Of a stretch of 64,000 nt of DNA, positions 18,185-28,100 are shown one piece after another (position 1 is the stretch's first letter; each line of letters begins with the position of its first letter). Where the stretch lies: the NCBI GenBank assembly GCA_964351985.1, contig CAYGPR010000009.1, positions 33,864 to 97,863 of the forward strand. The letters run 5' to 3'. The stretch is from Meishania sp964351985. Its GTDB lineage: Bacteria > Bacteroidota > Bacteroidia > Flavobacteriales > Flavobacteriaceae. The notes beneath the pieces are model-generated. The model was not told where the DNA came from. It searched no databases and worked only from the letters and a program-made list of their open reading frames with translations. Both the position numbers and the translations under genes were made by a program.

Positions 18185-19672
18185 CTACTGCTCCTCCCAA
18201 CCTTTAGTACGCTCCACCGCTTTTTGCCATTTCTCGTATAACCGCTTCCGCTTGACCCGATCAAAAGTGGGTTTGAATATTCGGTTCATGGGTCGGTTTT
18301 GATCAATGTCATCTTGGGTCCAAAGTCCGACTTGGATACCCGCTAAGAATGCCGCACCCATCGCGGTGGACTCAATAACCTCGGGACGATGAACTTCCGT
18401 ATCCAAAATATCGGCCTGGAACTGCATCAAATAATTGTTGGCGCAAGCTCCTCCGTCTACTCTTAGGTTTTTCAATTGAATGCCTGAATCTTCTTCCATG
18501 GCCTTCAAAATATCCTTGGTTTGATAGGCCAATGATTCCAAGGTTGCTTTTGCCAAATGTGCCTTCCCGGTATCTCGGGTGAGTCCGAAAATAGCGCCAC
18601 GGGCATACATGTCCCAATACGGTGCTCCTAGTCCGGCAAATGCAGGTACGACATAAACCGAGCTATCTCCTTCAACAGATTCTGCCAAGGCTTCGGTTTC
18701 TTTTGCGTCTTTAATCAATTCAAGGCCATCACGGAGCCATTGAATGGCCGCCCCGGCAATGAAGATACTTCCTTCGAAAGCATAATTCACTTTCCCATCA
18801 AGGCCATAGGCGATGGTAGTCAACAATCCATTTTTACTGAACTGTGGTTCCGTTCCCGTATTCATCAACATAAAACAACCTGTCCCATAAGTGTTTTTGG
18901 CCGTTCCCTTTTTAAAACAACCCTGTCCGAAAAGCGCGGCCTGTTGGTCTCCTGCAATTCCGGCAATTGGTATTTTAACTCCATCGATTTCATAATCGCC
19001 GAAATGATGGGCCGAAGGTTTCACTTCCGGTAACATCAACTTGGGAATTCCGAGGGCATTCAACATTTTATCGTCCCACTTCAGATTTACAATATCGTAA
19101 ATCATGGTTCTAGAGGCATTGGTATAGTCCGTTACGTGGTTTTTCTTTCCGGTCATGTTCCAAACAAGCCACGAATCGATGGTGCCCATCAAAAGATCCC
19201 CATTCTCGGCTTTCTTTCGTGCGCCATCTACATTATCCAAGATCCATTTTACTTTGGTACCTGAAAAATAAGAGTCTATGACCAACCCTGTCGTTTTTCG
19301 AACGTGTTCGGTAAGGCCACTTTTTTTAAGGTGTTCGCAGATATCGGCCGTACGTTTGTCTTGCCAAACAATAGCATTGTACACAGGTTTACCCGTATTC
19401 TTGTCCCATACCACAGCGGTTTCTCTCTGGTTGGTAATACCGATACCTTTGATGTCGGAAACGTTTACTTTTTCTTTCTTCAATAGTTCGGAAAGCACCC
19501 CAAGTTGTGATTCTAAAATCTCATTGGCATTATGTTCGACCCAACCCGATTTCGGAAAAATTTGTTTGAACTCTTTTTGGACCATTCCTTGGATATTTCC
19601 ATCTTGGTCTACTAACAATGCACGCGAACTGGTCGTGCCCTGATCTAAAGAAATAATGTATTGCTGTGCCAT
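18185..19672 (-). CDS. glpK: Glycerol kinase
   Basis: A 495-residue FGGY kinase that phosphorylates glycerol to glycerol-3-phosphate. The N-terminal phosphate-binding motif is SLDQGTTSSRALL; GITNQRETAVVWD and the signature LRVDGGACANNYLMQFQAD are present, and the C-terminus is intact. It lies upstream of glpD on the same strand, so the two form the glycerol catabolic operon. No glpF-type facilitator gene is in the window. An inverted repeat lies between the two genes and could separate their expression. Confidence 0.96.
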   Translation of the reverse strand: MAQQYIISLDQGTTSSRALLVDQDGNIQGMVQKEFKQIFPKSGWVEHNANEILESQLGVLSELLKKEKVNVSDIKGIGITNQRETAVVWDKNTGKPVYNAIVWQDKRTADICEHLKKSGLTEHVRKTTGLVIDSYFSGTKVKWILDNVDGARKKAENGDLLMGTIDSWLVWNMTGKKNHVTDYTNASRTMIYDIVNLKWDDKMLNALGIPKLMLPEVKPSAHHFGDYEIDGVKIPIAGIAGDQQAALFGQGCFKKGTAKNTYGTGCFMLMNTGTEPQFSKNGLLTTIAYGLDGKVNYAFEGSIFIAGAAIQWLRDGLELIKDAKETEALAESVEGDSSVYVVPAFAGLGAPYWDMYARGAIFGLTRDTGKAHLAKATLESLAYQTKDILKAMEEDSGIQLKNLRVDGGACANNYLMQFQADILDTEVHRPEVIESTAMGAAFLAGIQVGLWTQDDIDQNRPMNRIFKPTFDRVKRKRLYEKWQKAVERTKGWEEQ

Positions 19673-19735
19673 AATATTCTATATTGACTGAAGCCTAAAT
19701 ATAAGGTTTAAACTTCCGATAAAAAAGTTGATTTG

Positions 19736-22078
19736 CTACTCTATCGTTATCGTAACCTTAATTTCATTTCCGAGTGCATCGATAGCGGTAATGACATGTT
19801 TTCCTTCTTCGGGAAGCACTCCGATCTCATGGAAATTCCGGGTCTGCTTCAGAAAGGTTTCATCGAGATACCAATAAACCTCGGTCTCGGGTTTCGCATG
19901 TGCTAATTTCAGTACTAGCTCATTTTTTTTGCCCTCAAAATTCTTCGTAAGCATAATACGACTTCCGTTTTTTGGATAGATAAATTCCATTGGAGGAGAA
20001 TTCGTGTTTTTGCAATCGTTTCGAAAAGGAGGCAAGGGTTTATAGGTGGGATGGGTTCGCTTGTAATAAAATTCCATAAGCGGTGGAAGCGCAAACCATG
20101 ATTCAGAAACTACCGTTGACAAATCCGTGCATGAAGAATTGATTCGGAATTGCTTTTGGGCATCCAAATGAACGATTTGATGATAGCCGCACGATTTCAC
20201 ATAATTCTGTTTTTTGGGGATGGAAATCGTTTTCTTCGGACAAATATCCGTCGCCAAATATCCGCTCTCCGTACAGACTTCGATATCGACGAATTCATCC
20301 AACGGTTTTTGAAACCATTGCGACCTAGGAAGCACATCAAAAACATCAAAAAGTATTGGGGCCGCACTACTTACCCCAGTTACGTTCGGCCTACCTTCGC
20401 CATCCGCGTTGCCAACCCATATTCCGACTACATAGTCTGTCGTAACGCCGATGGCCCAAGCGTCTTTATTGCCAAAACTGGTACCTGTCTTCCAGGCGAT
20501 TTCCTTGCTATTATCGAAGAATTGCCACGATTCATCGCCCTCGGGTCGGTTTACTTCTTTCATGGCCTCAAAAGTGAGGTAAATACTGCCAGCATCGAAA
20601 ACGGTTTTTTCGATGGATTTTTCACCGAAACTGACCACTTGGTCTTTTTGTAAGATCGGACTTGTAAATTCTTCGGTATAATATTCGCTCGAAGTCGCAT
20701 TAAAATGGTTCAAGGTAGATGCCAAATTTGCATAGGTCTTGCACAAATCCCACAAGTTGGTTTCGGCCCCGCCGAGAATCAAAGTGAGTCCGTAATGATC
20801 GGCCGATTTATTGAGTCCTCCTAACTGAAAAACACCCAACTGATCACGGAATTTCTCCAATCCGTATTGCTGCAACAAACGCACAGCGGGAATATTTAAC
20901 GAACGGGCCAGCGCATTTTTTGCATGTACCGCCCCACTATAATCCTCATTGAAATTTTCGGGGGTATAGCCCGCAATCTGCGTCGGCACATCTGGCACGA
21001 GCATATCGGGTAACAGTTCGCCCGCATCCAACATCGCGGCATAGAGCAGCGGTTTTATGGTACTGCCCGTACTGCGATTGGCCTGTACCATATCGACATC
21101 TTTTTGATGCTCCTTCGTGGTTTGGGTGTTACCTACATAGCTTAGAACTTCTCTAGTATTCACATCTAATACCAAGACCGCAGCGTTGTGGACCTGATTT
21201 TGGCGCAAACGCTCATAATGTTTTTGGACTATGGAATTTACGTTGCGCTGCACGTTCTCGTCCACAGAACTTTGAACGCGCTGCCCTTTTGATTTTTTAG
21301 CAATATGTTGAGCCAAATGTCGAGCAACTTTGGGCAAGGCATAAGGCTTTTGAGGCAAACTTTCAAGCAACGAAAGTTCGTAAGTAGTCTTATCGATAAT
21401 CTTTTCTTCCAGTAATTTCTTTAGAAGTCGGTTACGCTTTGCCAATAACCGTTCTTGATTTTTCCCCGGATAGATAAGACTAGGAGCATTTGGCAGCACG
21501 GCCAAAGTAGCCGATTCGGCCCATGAAAGTTGATACGGTCGCAGTCCGAAGTACCGCCAAGCGGCAACATCTAGCCCGACTACATTTCCGCCATAAGGTG
21601 CATGACTTGCGTAGAGTTTCAAAATATCTTCTTTTGAATGTCGAAGCTCTAATCTTGTCGCCAAGATCAATTCGATAAGTTTTTCAAAATATGAACGCCC
21701 TTTCTTACGTGAGAGGCGAATGACCTGCTGGGTAAGGGTACTTCCTCCACGAACCGTCTTTCCCGCAGAAATATTCGCTCCGATAGCTTTTGCCATCGAA
21801 ACGGGATTGAATCCTGGGTGTTGATAAAAATGAGCATCCTCAAATTGTAACAGACATTGTTCAAATTTTTGGGGTACACTATCGATTACAGGAAATCGCC
21901 ACTGTCCGTCATCGGCAATCATGGCTCCGAGTAGTGTGCCTTGGCGGCTTTCTACTACCGTTGCCGTCGGTGTATCGAAAAGTTGTTTGGGGAGGGAAAA
22001 GTAGTATGCGATAAGGAGGATTGCTAAGATTATTAGCCTTTTGGGGTGCTTTTTCATGAAAGAAATGAGTTTTTTCAT
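19736..22078 (-). CDS. pbpC: Penicillin-binding protein 1C
   Basis: A 780-residue bifunctional class A PBP. One membrane anchor (about 14-28) is followed by a GT51 transglycosylase domain with catalytic Glu80 in FEDAHFYQHPG and the motif GGSTLTQQ. The transpeptidase domain has Ser339-Thr-Ile-Lys342 (SxxK), SLN in ARSLNIPAVRLL, and KTGT at 530-533. The C-terminus carries the BiPBP_C beta domain typical of PBP1C. In many Gram-negatives pbpC adjoins an alpha-2-macroglobulin gene; here the macroglobulin lies about 3 kb away. The first 4 bp overlap the upstream monooxygenase-like gene. Confidence 0.94.
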   Translation of the reverse strand: MKKLISFMKKHPKRLIILAILLIAYYFSLPKQLFDTPTATVVESRQGTLLGAMIADDGQWRFPVIDSVPQKFEQCLLQFEDAHFYQHPGFNPVSMAKAIGANISAGKTVRGGSTLTQQVIRLSRKKGRSYFEKLIELILATRLELRHSKEDILKLYASHAPYGGNVVGLDVAAWRYFGLRPYQLSWAESATLAVLPNAPSLIYPGKNQERLLAKRNRLLKKLLEEKIIDKTTYELSLLESLPQKPYALPKVARHLAQHIAKKSKGQRVQSSVDENVQRNVNSIVQKHYERLRQNQVHNAAVLVLDVNTREVLSYVGNTQTTKEHQKDVDMVQANRSTGSTIKPLLYAAMLDAGELLPDMLVPDVPTQIAGYTPENFNEDYSGAVHAKNALARSLNIPAVRLLQQYGLEKFRDQLGVFQLGGLNKSADHYGLTLILGGAETNLWDLCKTYANLASTLNHFNATSSEYYTEEFTSPILQKDQVVSFGEKSIEKTVFDAGSIYLTFEAMKEVNRPEGDESWQFFDNSKEIAWKTGTSFGNKDAWAIGVTTDYVVGIWVGNADGEGRPNVTGVSSAAPILFDVFDVLPRSQWFQKPLDEFVDIEVCTESGYLATDICPKKTISIPKKQNYVKSCGYHQIVHLDAQKQFRINSSCTDLSTVVSESWFALPPLMEFYYKRTHPTYKPLPPFRNDCKNTNSPPMEFIYPKNGSRIMLTKNFEGKKNELVLKLAHAKPETEVYWYLDETFLKQTRNFHEIGVLPEEGKHVITAIDALGNEIKVTITIE

Positions 22079-22383
22079 TTCTTAAAATCATACTCCCGTT
22101 CCACCAAGCAGATTCTAACTTTATACCAACTGTACCAATCCTTGATTCCTTTTTGTTGAGCGAAAAGATGGTCCGTGTTTGCTTTCCAATTCGTGATGGC
22201 TTCAAGGCTTTCCCAATAACTTATTGTGATACCGATGTCGCCTCTCGCGCTTTCAATGCCCAAATAACCGGGTTGTTGCTTGGCAAGATGTTCCATTTTT
22301 TGGGCCATTTCGGCATAGCCGTTGTCGTCTTCGGTGCGGGTTGATGTGAAGATTACGGCGTAATAGGGATTGTTAGTTTGCAT
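22075..22383 (-). CDS. Antibiotic biosynthesis monooxygenase (ABM)-fold protein
   Basis: A 102-residue dimeric alpha-beta barrel-like protein. The pattern of an initial beta strand (YYAVIFTSTR), KMEHLAKQQPGYLGIESARG, ISYWESLEAITNWKA and a final helix is typical of YdhR/ABM-type proteins, with the conserved YW-x-S-x3-I-x2-W box. The activity is unknown; many members are haem- or quinone-related or have no known role. It overlaps pbpC by 4 bp (ATGA), so they are translationally coupled. Confidence 0.85.
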   Translation of the reverse strand: MQTNNPYYAVIFTSTRTEDDNGYAEMAQKMEHLAKQQPGYLGIESARGDIGITISYWESLEAITNWKANTDHLFAQQKGIKDWYSWYKVRICLVEREYDFKK

Positions 22384-22395
22384 GTTGCTTATATG

Positions 22396-22508
22396 GTCAT
22401 TCCGAGCGTAGCGAAGGAATCTGTTGAAGCTATTTGAAATGGCTATTTACACTTTAAGCGACCACGAACCTAACGATAAACAGATTCCTTCGCTACGCTC
22501 GGAATGAC
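22396..22508. repeat. Palindromic intergenic repeat, copy C: 30-bp perfect arms
   Basis: Arms at 22396-22425 and 22479-22508 are perfect reverse complements over 30 bp; the outer ends read GTCATTCCGAGCGTAGCG and its complement, and the inner ends carry AATCTGTT/AACAGATT shared with the other copies. The spacer is 53 bp. The element ends 1 bp beyond the stop of the gene at 22510. Confidence 0.92.
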
Positions 22509-22509
22509 G

Positions 22510-22866
22510 TTAATTAATATATTCTTTCTCCAAAAAATACCCCACGATGGCCTCCTTCATCAATACCGATTGCTCCCCTGCTTTTAACGGGGGCAATTCT
22601 TCCTTGATTGTATAATGGGGCCAACTTTCTTCATCGAAATGGGAAAACTCATAGTAGCCGTAGGGTTCCAACAAACGACAAATGGCTATGTGCATCAAAT
22701 CAAGCTTATCGTCTTTTTTGTATTTTCTGTGGTATTGCCCCAACTCTTGAACACCCACTAAATAGATAATGGCATCAAGTTCCAAGACATCCCCATCGGC
22801 GAATTGGGCGGAGAGTTTCGCTACCAATTCATCCCAGCATTTTTTTAGTTGTTCGTCTCTTGACAT
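22510..22866 (-). CDS. Conserved hypothetical protein, flavobacterial
   Basis: A 118-residue soluble, acidic, helix-rich protein with no signal peptide or membrane segment. Notable stretches are LDAIIYLVGVQELGQ and LMHIAICRLLEPYGYYEF. I do not recognise a named domain; similar small proteins are common in Flavobacteriaceae. It is divergent from the CvpA gene with a 98-bp spacer and is followed at once by the 30-bp palindrome. Confidence 0.75.
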   Translation of the reverse strand: MSRDEQLKKCWDELVAKLSAQFADGDVLELDAIIYLVGVQELGQYHRKYKKDDKLDLMHIAICRLLEPYGYYEFSHFDEESWPHYTIKEELPPLKAGEQSVLMKEAIVGYFLEKEYIN

Positions 22867-22940
22867 TCGCTATTTTTAGTATAATATGGTCTCGTCTGCG
22901 CTCGACCCGACAGACAAGTCAAAGGTACAAATCAAAGTTC

Positions 22941-22948
22941 TATATTTG
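22941..22948 (+). promoter_or_regulatory. Candidate -7 promoter element upstream of the CvpA gene
   Basis: TATATTTG is a full match to TAnnTTTG and lies 16 bp before the CvpA start codon. No convincing -33 element was found, so this is only a consensus match in a plausible place. Confidence 0.4.
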
Positions 22949-22964
22949 CTCAAACACTTCTGTT

Positions 22965-23474
22965 ATGAGCTTCTTGGATATCATTTTAGGCCTACTACTT
23001 CTTTACGGACTCTACAAAGGACTCAAAAACGGACTTTTCGTTGAAATAGCCTCAATCATCGCCCTAATTGCAGGTATATATGGAGCTATTCATTTCTCGT
23101 ACTACGCAGGCGATTACCTCTCTAAGAACATGGAATGGGAAGAACGCTACATCAACATTGCCGCCTTTATCATCACCTTTGCAGCCATTGTATTAATCGT
23201 TCACGTCGCCGGAAAGTTCCTGACCAAAATTGCAGATTTCGCCATGCTCGGACTACTTAATAAAATCGCCGGGGGCGTTTTCGGAGTGGTCAAAGTAGCC
23301 GTTATTCTCGGAGCGATACTCATATTTTTCGAACGTGTCAATACTTCTGCGGGCATGGTCAAAGATGAAACCATGCAGAACTCAGTGCTTTATGAACCTG
23401 TGAAAGAGGTGGGGGCGTTTGTGTTTTCTAAGGTTTTGAAAAATGGAGATGAAGATAATGGAATCAAAGAATGA
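22965..23474 (+). CDS. CvpA family membrane protein
   Basis: About 169 residues from the ATG at 22965; the frame is open upstream, but the added residues are basic, do not look like a signal, and would overlap the divergent gene. Four membrane segments are visible: about 3-20, 26-45, 60-80 and 100-122, the usual CvpA layout. It starts MSFLDIILGLLLLYGLYKGL, and AGGVFGVVKVAVILGAIL is the conserved late helix. CvpA is linked to colicin V production and to envelope or biofilm traits in Proteobacteria; the molecular function is not settled. Confidence 0.9.
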   Translation: MSFLDIILGLLLLYGLYKGLKNGLFVEIASIIALIAGIYGAIHFSYYAGDYLSKNMEWEERYINIAAFIITFAAIVLIVHVAGKFLTKIADFAMLGLLNKIAGGVFGVVKVAVILGAILIFFERVNTSAGMVKDETMQNSVLYEPVKEVGAFVFSKVLKNGDEDNGIKE

Positions 23475-24016
23475 GGCTCATAGTCGGGAGACTTTGAGCA
23501 GTGAAGTCAATAAAACTATTCTCTAGCGTGTTAATTATCCTAAACTTCATCTAGCTGCCGTTCAACGTCTTCATACTTTGGGCGACGTCTAAAATTAGAA
23601 TCCTACTAAAATATCGTTACCAAATAGCCATAGTGTGTCACTAGTAAATACGGATTTTTAGGACTGTACCATAATGTTTTCGCATGTTCTATCGGGAGAA
23701 TCTTTTAAGTGTGCAAATCTAAGCGCCTTCTTTTTTCAGAAGCCAAAAGACTATAAATTTCAGAATTCCTGGTGAGGTTTTTTAAATTCTAGCAAATAGC
23801 CTACAAAATATAACGAGGTTCCTTTTTCCCATGAAAGATTGTTCTTATCACCTCATTAAGTTTTTACTTCTTTATACTACCACAATTAACTATCTCATAT
23901 TTAATAGTTTAATTAAGTTATTTTTTCAAATTACAGTATAAGAGCAATAATTTATTTAGTGCTTCGTTATTTTCTAAAACCATTTTTTGTAAGAATTAAC
24001 TTTAAATTAATTAACC
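23475..24016. other. AT-rich intergenic region, no gene recognised
   Basis: This 542-bp stretch has no coding frame of note on either strand. It is strongly AT-rich, especially after 23860, and runs into the collagen-like lipoprotein gene, so its 3' part should hold that gene's promoter and leader. No clean hairpin or palindrome was found. Confidence 0.6.
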
Positions 24017-24742
24017 ATGAAAAACAAATTTGTAAGTATTTTTAGTGCGGTGGGTTTAGTATTGGCCCTAGGAAGTGTAACTACTAGCTGCAGCGTTGAA
24101 GACGGCGTTGACGGAGTCAATGGAATCAACGGTACTAATGGTGTTGACGGAATTAATGGAAGCGACGGAGCAGATGGTGCTGATGGTGTCGATGGCACAG
24201 ACGGGGCGAACGGAGCCGATGGAATAGGATTCGATGAATTTGATGACTACGGTTCAATATTATTGAATCTTCAAGGAACCCGACCAGATGACGTGGCCTT
24301 TAACCATGAAGCCGAATTAAAGTTCATTACTACTGAAACCGACGAGAACAATGTTGAATTCAATGATCCTGATATCGATTTTGAATTTGTAAGACAGTTG
24401 AAATCTCCGGATTCACATCAATCAAACGGTGTATATATTTATTTGGATGTCAATGACGCCGGGTTGGCAACGCAAGATTTTGATTTTGAAATATATTTTA
24501 GTGAATACGCCATTTTTTCGGACGACTTAAAGTATATTGAATTGGACGATGATTATGATGCAACGGATACCGGTGTAAGTAACTTTACCATTACCAATTA
24601 CAACTTTGATGATACTACTAATAATTTGACATTTTCTTTTGCAATGGATGTTGATGGCGCAAACAATGAAACGGAAAACGATTTAAGTATATCAGGAACT
24701 GTTGACGTCATCGTATTCGAAGAAGTATATTCAAATAATTAG
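24017..24742 (+). CDS. Lipoprotein with collagen-like Gly-X-X repeats
   Basis: A 241-residue lipoprotein: signal peptide then a Cys (TTSCSVEDG, residue 25). From about residue 29, fourteen consecutive Gly-X-X triplets follow, such as GVDGVNGINGTNG and GSDGADGADGVDG, with Asp or Asn at the third position and no proline. A C-terminal acidic domain of about 170 residues (FDEFDDYGSILLNLQG onward) is beta-rich and unrecognised. Bacterial collagen-like lipoproteins may be surface stalks or adhesins; Asp at regular positions could bind calcium. It stands alone, with a terminator after it. Confidence 0.88.
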   Translation: MKNKFVSIFSAVGLVLALGSVTTSCSVEDGVDGVNGINGTNGVDGINGSDGADGADGVDGTDGANGADGIGFDEFDDYGSILLNLQGTRPDDVAFNHEAELKFITTETDENNVEFNDPDIDFEFVRQLKSPDSHQSNGVYIYLDVNDAGLATQDFDFEIYFSEYAIFSDDLKYIELDDDYDATDTGVSNFTITNYNFDDTTNNLTFSFAMDVDGANNETENDLSISGTVDVIVFEEVYSNN

Positions 24743-24820
24743 TCTATTTTACATTAATCTGAAAACAGCATAAATCAATATTTATGTAAAAGATAAACTC
24801 CAGACGAGTTTATTAAGAAT

Positions 24821-24855
24821 ACGCCCTCTTAATCATTCTTTGAGGGCGTTTTTCA
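24821..24855 (+). terminator. Rho-independent terminator of the collagen-like gene
   Basis: ACGCCCTC (24821-24828) pairs with GAGGGCGT (24842-24849) around a 13-nt loop, followed by a TTTT tract. It is about 80 bp after the stop codon at 24742. Confidence 0.85.
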
Positions 24856-25123
24856 TTCCTGTTTTGAAGTTTCAAGTTATATAAATGAACCCACTCCGCA
24901 ATGTCTCCCGACCATGATGGCACGTTCACTTTGGCAATTCTTGTCAATTATTGTGCTCGCAGTTCGCACCGAACTTTTAACGATAAGTTGCCTTTTTGCA
25001 GGCTAAAAGCACCCCTCCGCCCGCCTTAAGGGGGAATCACTAGAACAAATTTTTTGTCATAACTCATAATTCTTAACTCATAACTTTTGACTTCGTGCAT
25101 CGAACACCTGAATTCCAATCTTT
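24856..25123. other. Intergenic region with degenerate repeat fragments
   Basis: No gene is recognised between the terminator and the macroglobulin 3' end. The stretch near 25008-25037 contains CACCCCTCCGCCCGCC and AAGGGGGAATC, resembling a broken GC-rich hairpin element, and 25055-25085 repeats CATAACTCATAATTC-like units. Both types are common intergenic debris in Flavobacteria. Confidence 0.5.
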
Positions 25124-28100
25124 TTACTGCACCACCTCGACCCATTGCCCCGTCGTTCGTACTACATAATCATTATCGTACATGGCCTCGGCCTGAATGC
25201 CGGGCAAATAGTATTTCCCTAAATACGAGGCATTCAACAATACCTTAAACGTTTTCATTTCGTTCTTTTTCATGTCGAAATAGAAATTGGCCCGGTCGTC
25301 GCGTATATCGGTGTGCGTAACCTTATTGTCGGCAAATTCACCGAAATCGGTAAAACGGGTGTTGACGATTTCCCAACCACTAGGGAAGATTTCGGTCAAG
25401 GCCATGTCCTTCAAATTATTCGAACTGGTGTTCGTCAACGTAACTTCGGCCACAAAATCGGTACCCTGCATAATCTTTGTGGCATCAATTCGGGAACCGT
25501 CACGACCCTTAAAGTCCATACTGGCCTTTAGATTTCGCTGGACTATCTTTTCTTCGCCAACAGGAAGTATACCGTTATTAATCAAGCTTACGTATAGCGT
25601 ATTCCCCTCGTCATTTTTAAGGGTAATACTATTGCTTCCCTTTTTGATTTCAAGATTACGCGATGCCAAGGTTTTAGACGTGCCAACATTTTCGGATTTA
25701 CCATTGACGGTCATACTGGCCTTGATTCCCTTGCCGCCGACCATTTCGGCGAATTTCGCCATTGCTAATAGGCTATAGGCGGTACTCTGGGTGCTCATCC
25801 ATTGGTCTGCGCTCAAAGATTGAGCAACGGTTTTAGCCATTTGTTGGGCTTTCGATTTATCTTTCAACAACACCAAAGTCTCCAGAGCCATCGCCCTGTT
25901 GCGATCCGAAGAACCATAAGTGTAATAATTGTATTTGTACTCCTTGAAATCCAAAGTCGCATTGCTCAATAATTGATTGGCGACATTCACTTGTCCGATT
26001 AGTCCATAGGTAGCGGCGAGGCGGTATTTTGCTTCGTTGGAGAGGTTACCGGTTTCCCGCAGTCGGTTCATACTGGCTACGTCAGCATTGCCTGAGAGTG
26101 CCAACGTATATAGGCGATAGGCCTGAGCCAAATCGGCATTGTTCGTTCCGGTTCGCCATTGTTTCGCTATATTCTGTTGGTATTTGACCCAGCTCGATTT
26201 AAAACCGATGGGCAATACATACCCTTTTTTCTCGGCTTCCAGCATAAAGTGCCCTGCGTATGTCGTACCCCAATCATTGGCATAATTCTGTCCCGGCCAG
26301 TATGAGAATCCACCATTGGGTCTTTGGAAACCGCCCAAACGTTTGATGGCACTCTCGACATTTGCTTGAATCCGGTTTTTACGGTTGGCATCCACATCAA
26401 AAATATCCGTTAGGAACAATTGTGGGAAGGCACCCGAAGTGGTCTGCTCAACACAACCATGCGGATAGCGAACCAAATATTGCATACGCCCATTAAAGTT
26501 CATCGGAGGCAGGGTGGAAAATTCTACTTGGGCAGAATTGCTTCCGGAAATCCCGAACGTTTCCAGAGTAATGGTCTGGCTTCCATTGGCATTCAAAACG
26601 ATATCCTGAACCTCGGTCGTTACTGGATTCGGATTGACCACATCGATCTCGACTTCGTAGGAGGCCTTTTCGCCATTGCCCGAAGCTTCGATAACTACTT
26701 TCCCGATGCCTTTGAAATCGGACACATCCAAATCAAAATAGACCATTTTTTCATCCGGTTGTGAAAATGATAGGGTCTGGGTGTTATTCCCATCGACAGT
26801 AAAAGCCTTATCCTTTTTAATGTTGATGGAGACATTTTTGACTTTGTTCTCCATCGCAAAAACGGTTACTGGAAGTGTCACTTTTTCACCCGGCGTAATT
26901 TTTCGTGGCAACGAAGCCAATACCATCAAGGGTTTGCGAACGGGCGTGGTTTTTTCGGCCATGCCATAGGCTTCCTTTTCAGGGTTTCCAGCAACCACCA
27001 TGGTGCGCACTGATCCTATATATTTCGGAATCTTGATTTCATGGGATTTTGTTTCGCCTTCTTTCAAACTAAACGGCCCCAAATGCACCACCATGGGTTC
27101 AAAACGATTCGCTTTTTTGTTTTTGGCGCCCGCCAATTCGCCATCGCCACCAATGGCAAAAACCTGGTCGATTCGGCCGCCAAAAGCTCCGATAACATCA
27201 TCATAGACATCCCAAGTCTTTACGCCCAAGGCTTCGTGCGCATAAAAGGTGTTCCAGGGATTCGGGGTTTTAAATCGTGTCAAATCCAACAATCCCTCGT
27301 CAACGATGGCAATACTGTAGGTAATGGTCTTTTTATTTTTTTCGCCAACTTTTAAAGTGATTGTTTCCTCTGGCCGTAAAACTTCCGGCATTGAAATTTG
27401 AGGTTCTATTTTCGTCGCCGGATTTTCCACCGAGACCGGCACCACTCCGTACAATCGAATCGGATTATCGTTCAAAGTTTTGGCATGGGGTTGCAACAAC
27501 GAAATATGGATGAATACATTCGGGGTATACAATTCACGCATCAGCAACTGAAATTTCGTCTCGCCCTTCGCGGTTTCTACCCAAAGGCTTTCCAAGACCT
27601 CCGTTCCGTTTTCGACGGTTACCAGAGCACGGCCGCCTTCTGAACTCGGGAAGGTAACCGTAGCCGTTTCGCCTACGTTGTATTGCTCCTTATCCGTGGA
27701 AAATACCAACATCGTGGCGGCAGATGGATCATTTTTTCGAGACTTGCCCGCCCAACCGGGCCAATCGATATAGATTGCTTTCCCCGTAGCGTGCCCGCCG
27801 TTTGCATCTTCGACACGCACCAAATACCGACCCCATTGTGGGTATTTCAACTCGAAATTGAAGCTTCCTTTTCCGCTGGAATTCGTGCTGATCGTTTCCT
27901 CAAAAACCTTTTCGTAGTAATTGCTACTACTATAATTGCTGAGATTGTCCGCAGAAGTATCCCACCACCAGCGCCATTCCACTTTATGGACGGAAACTTT
28001 TAAATTTTTAGTCGCTTTAGGGTTTCCTTTTTCATCCACCGAAATCACCTCGAATTTATGGGCGGTATCGGTTAAAAGCATGCCACGGGTCTTGTCTCCC

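Noticed and set aside
22860..22964. N-terminal extension of the CvpA gene
   Set aside because: The extension would overlap the divergent gene and its promoter-like TATATTTG; the ATG at 22965 gives the normal CvpA start.
24100..24220. Short tandem units resembling a CRISPR or VNTR array
   Set aside because: The repeats are nine-base-scale codon repeats in frame with a collagen-like protein; there are no constant repeats with unique spacers and no cas genes.
24914..25006. Frame beginning MMARSLWQFLSIIV in the spacer after the collagen-like gene
   Set aside because: About 30 codons only, in repeat debris, with no supporting signals.
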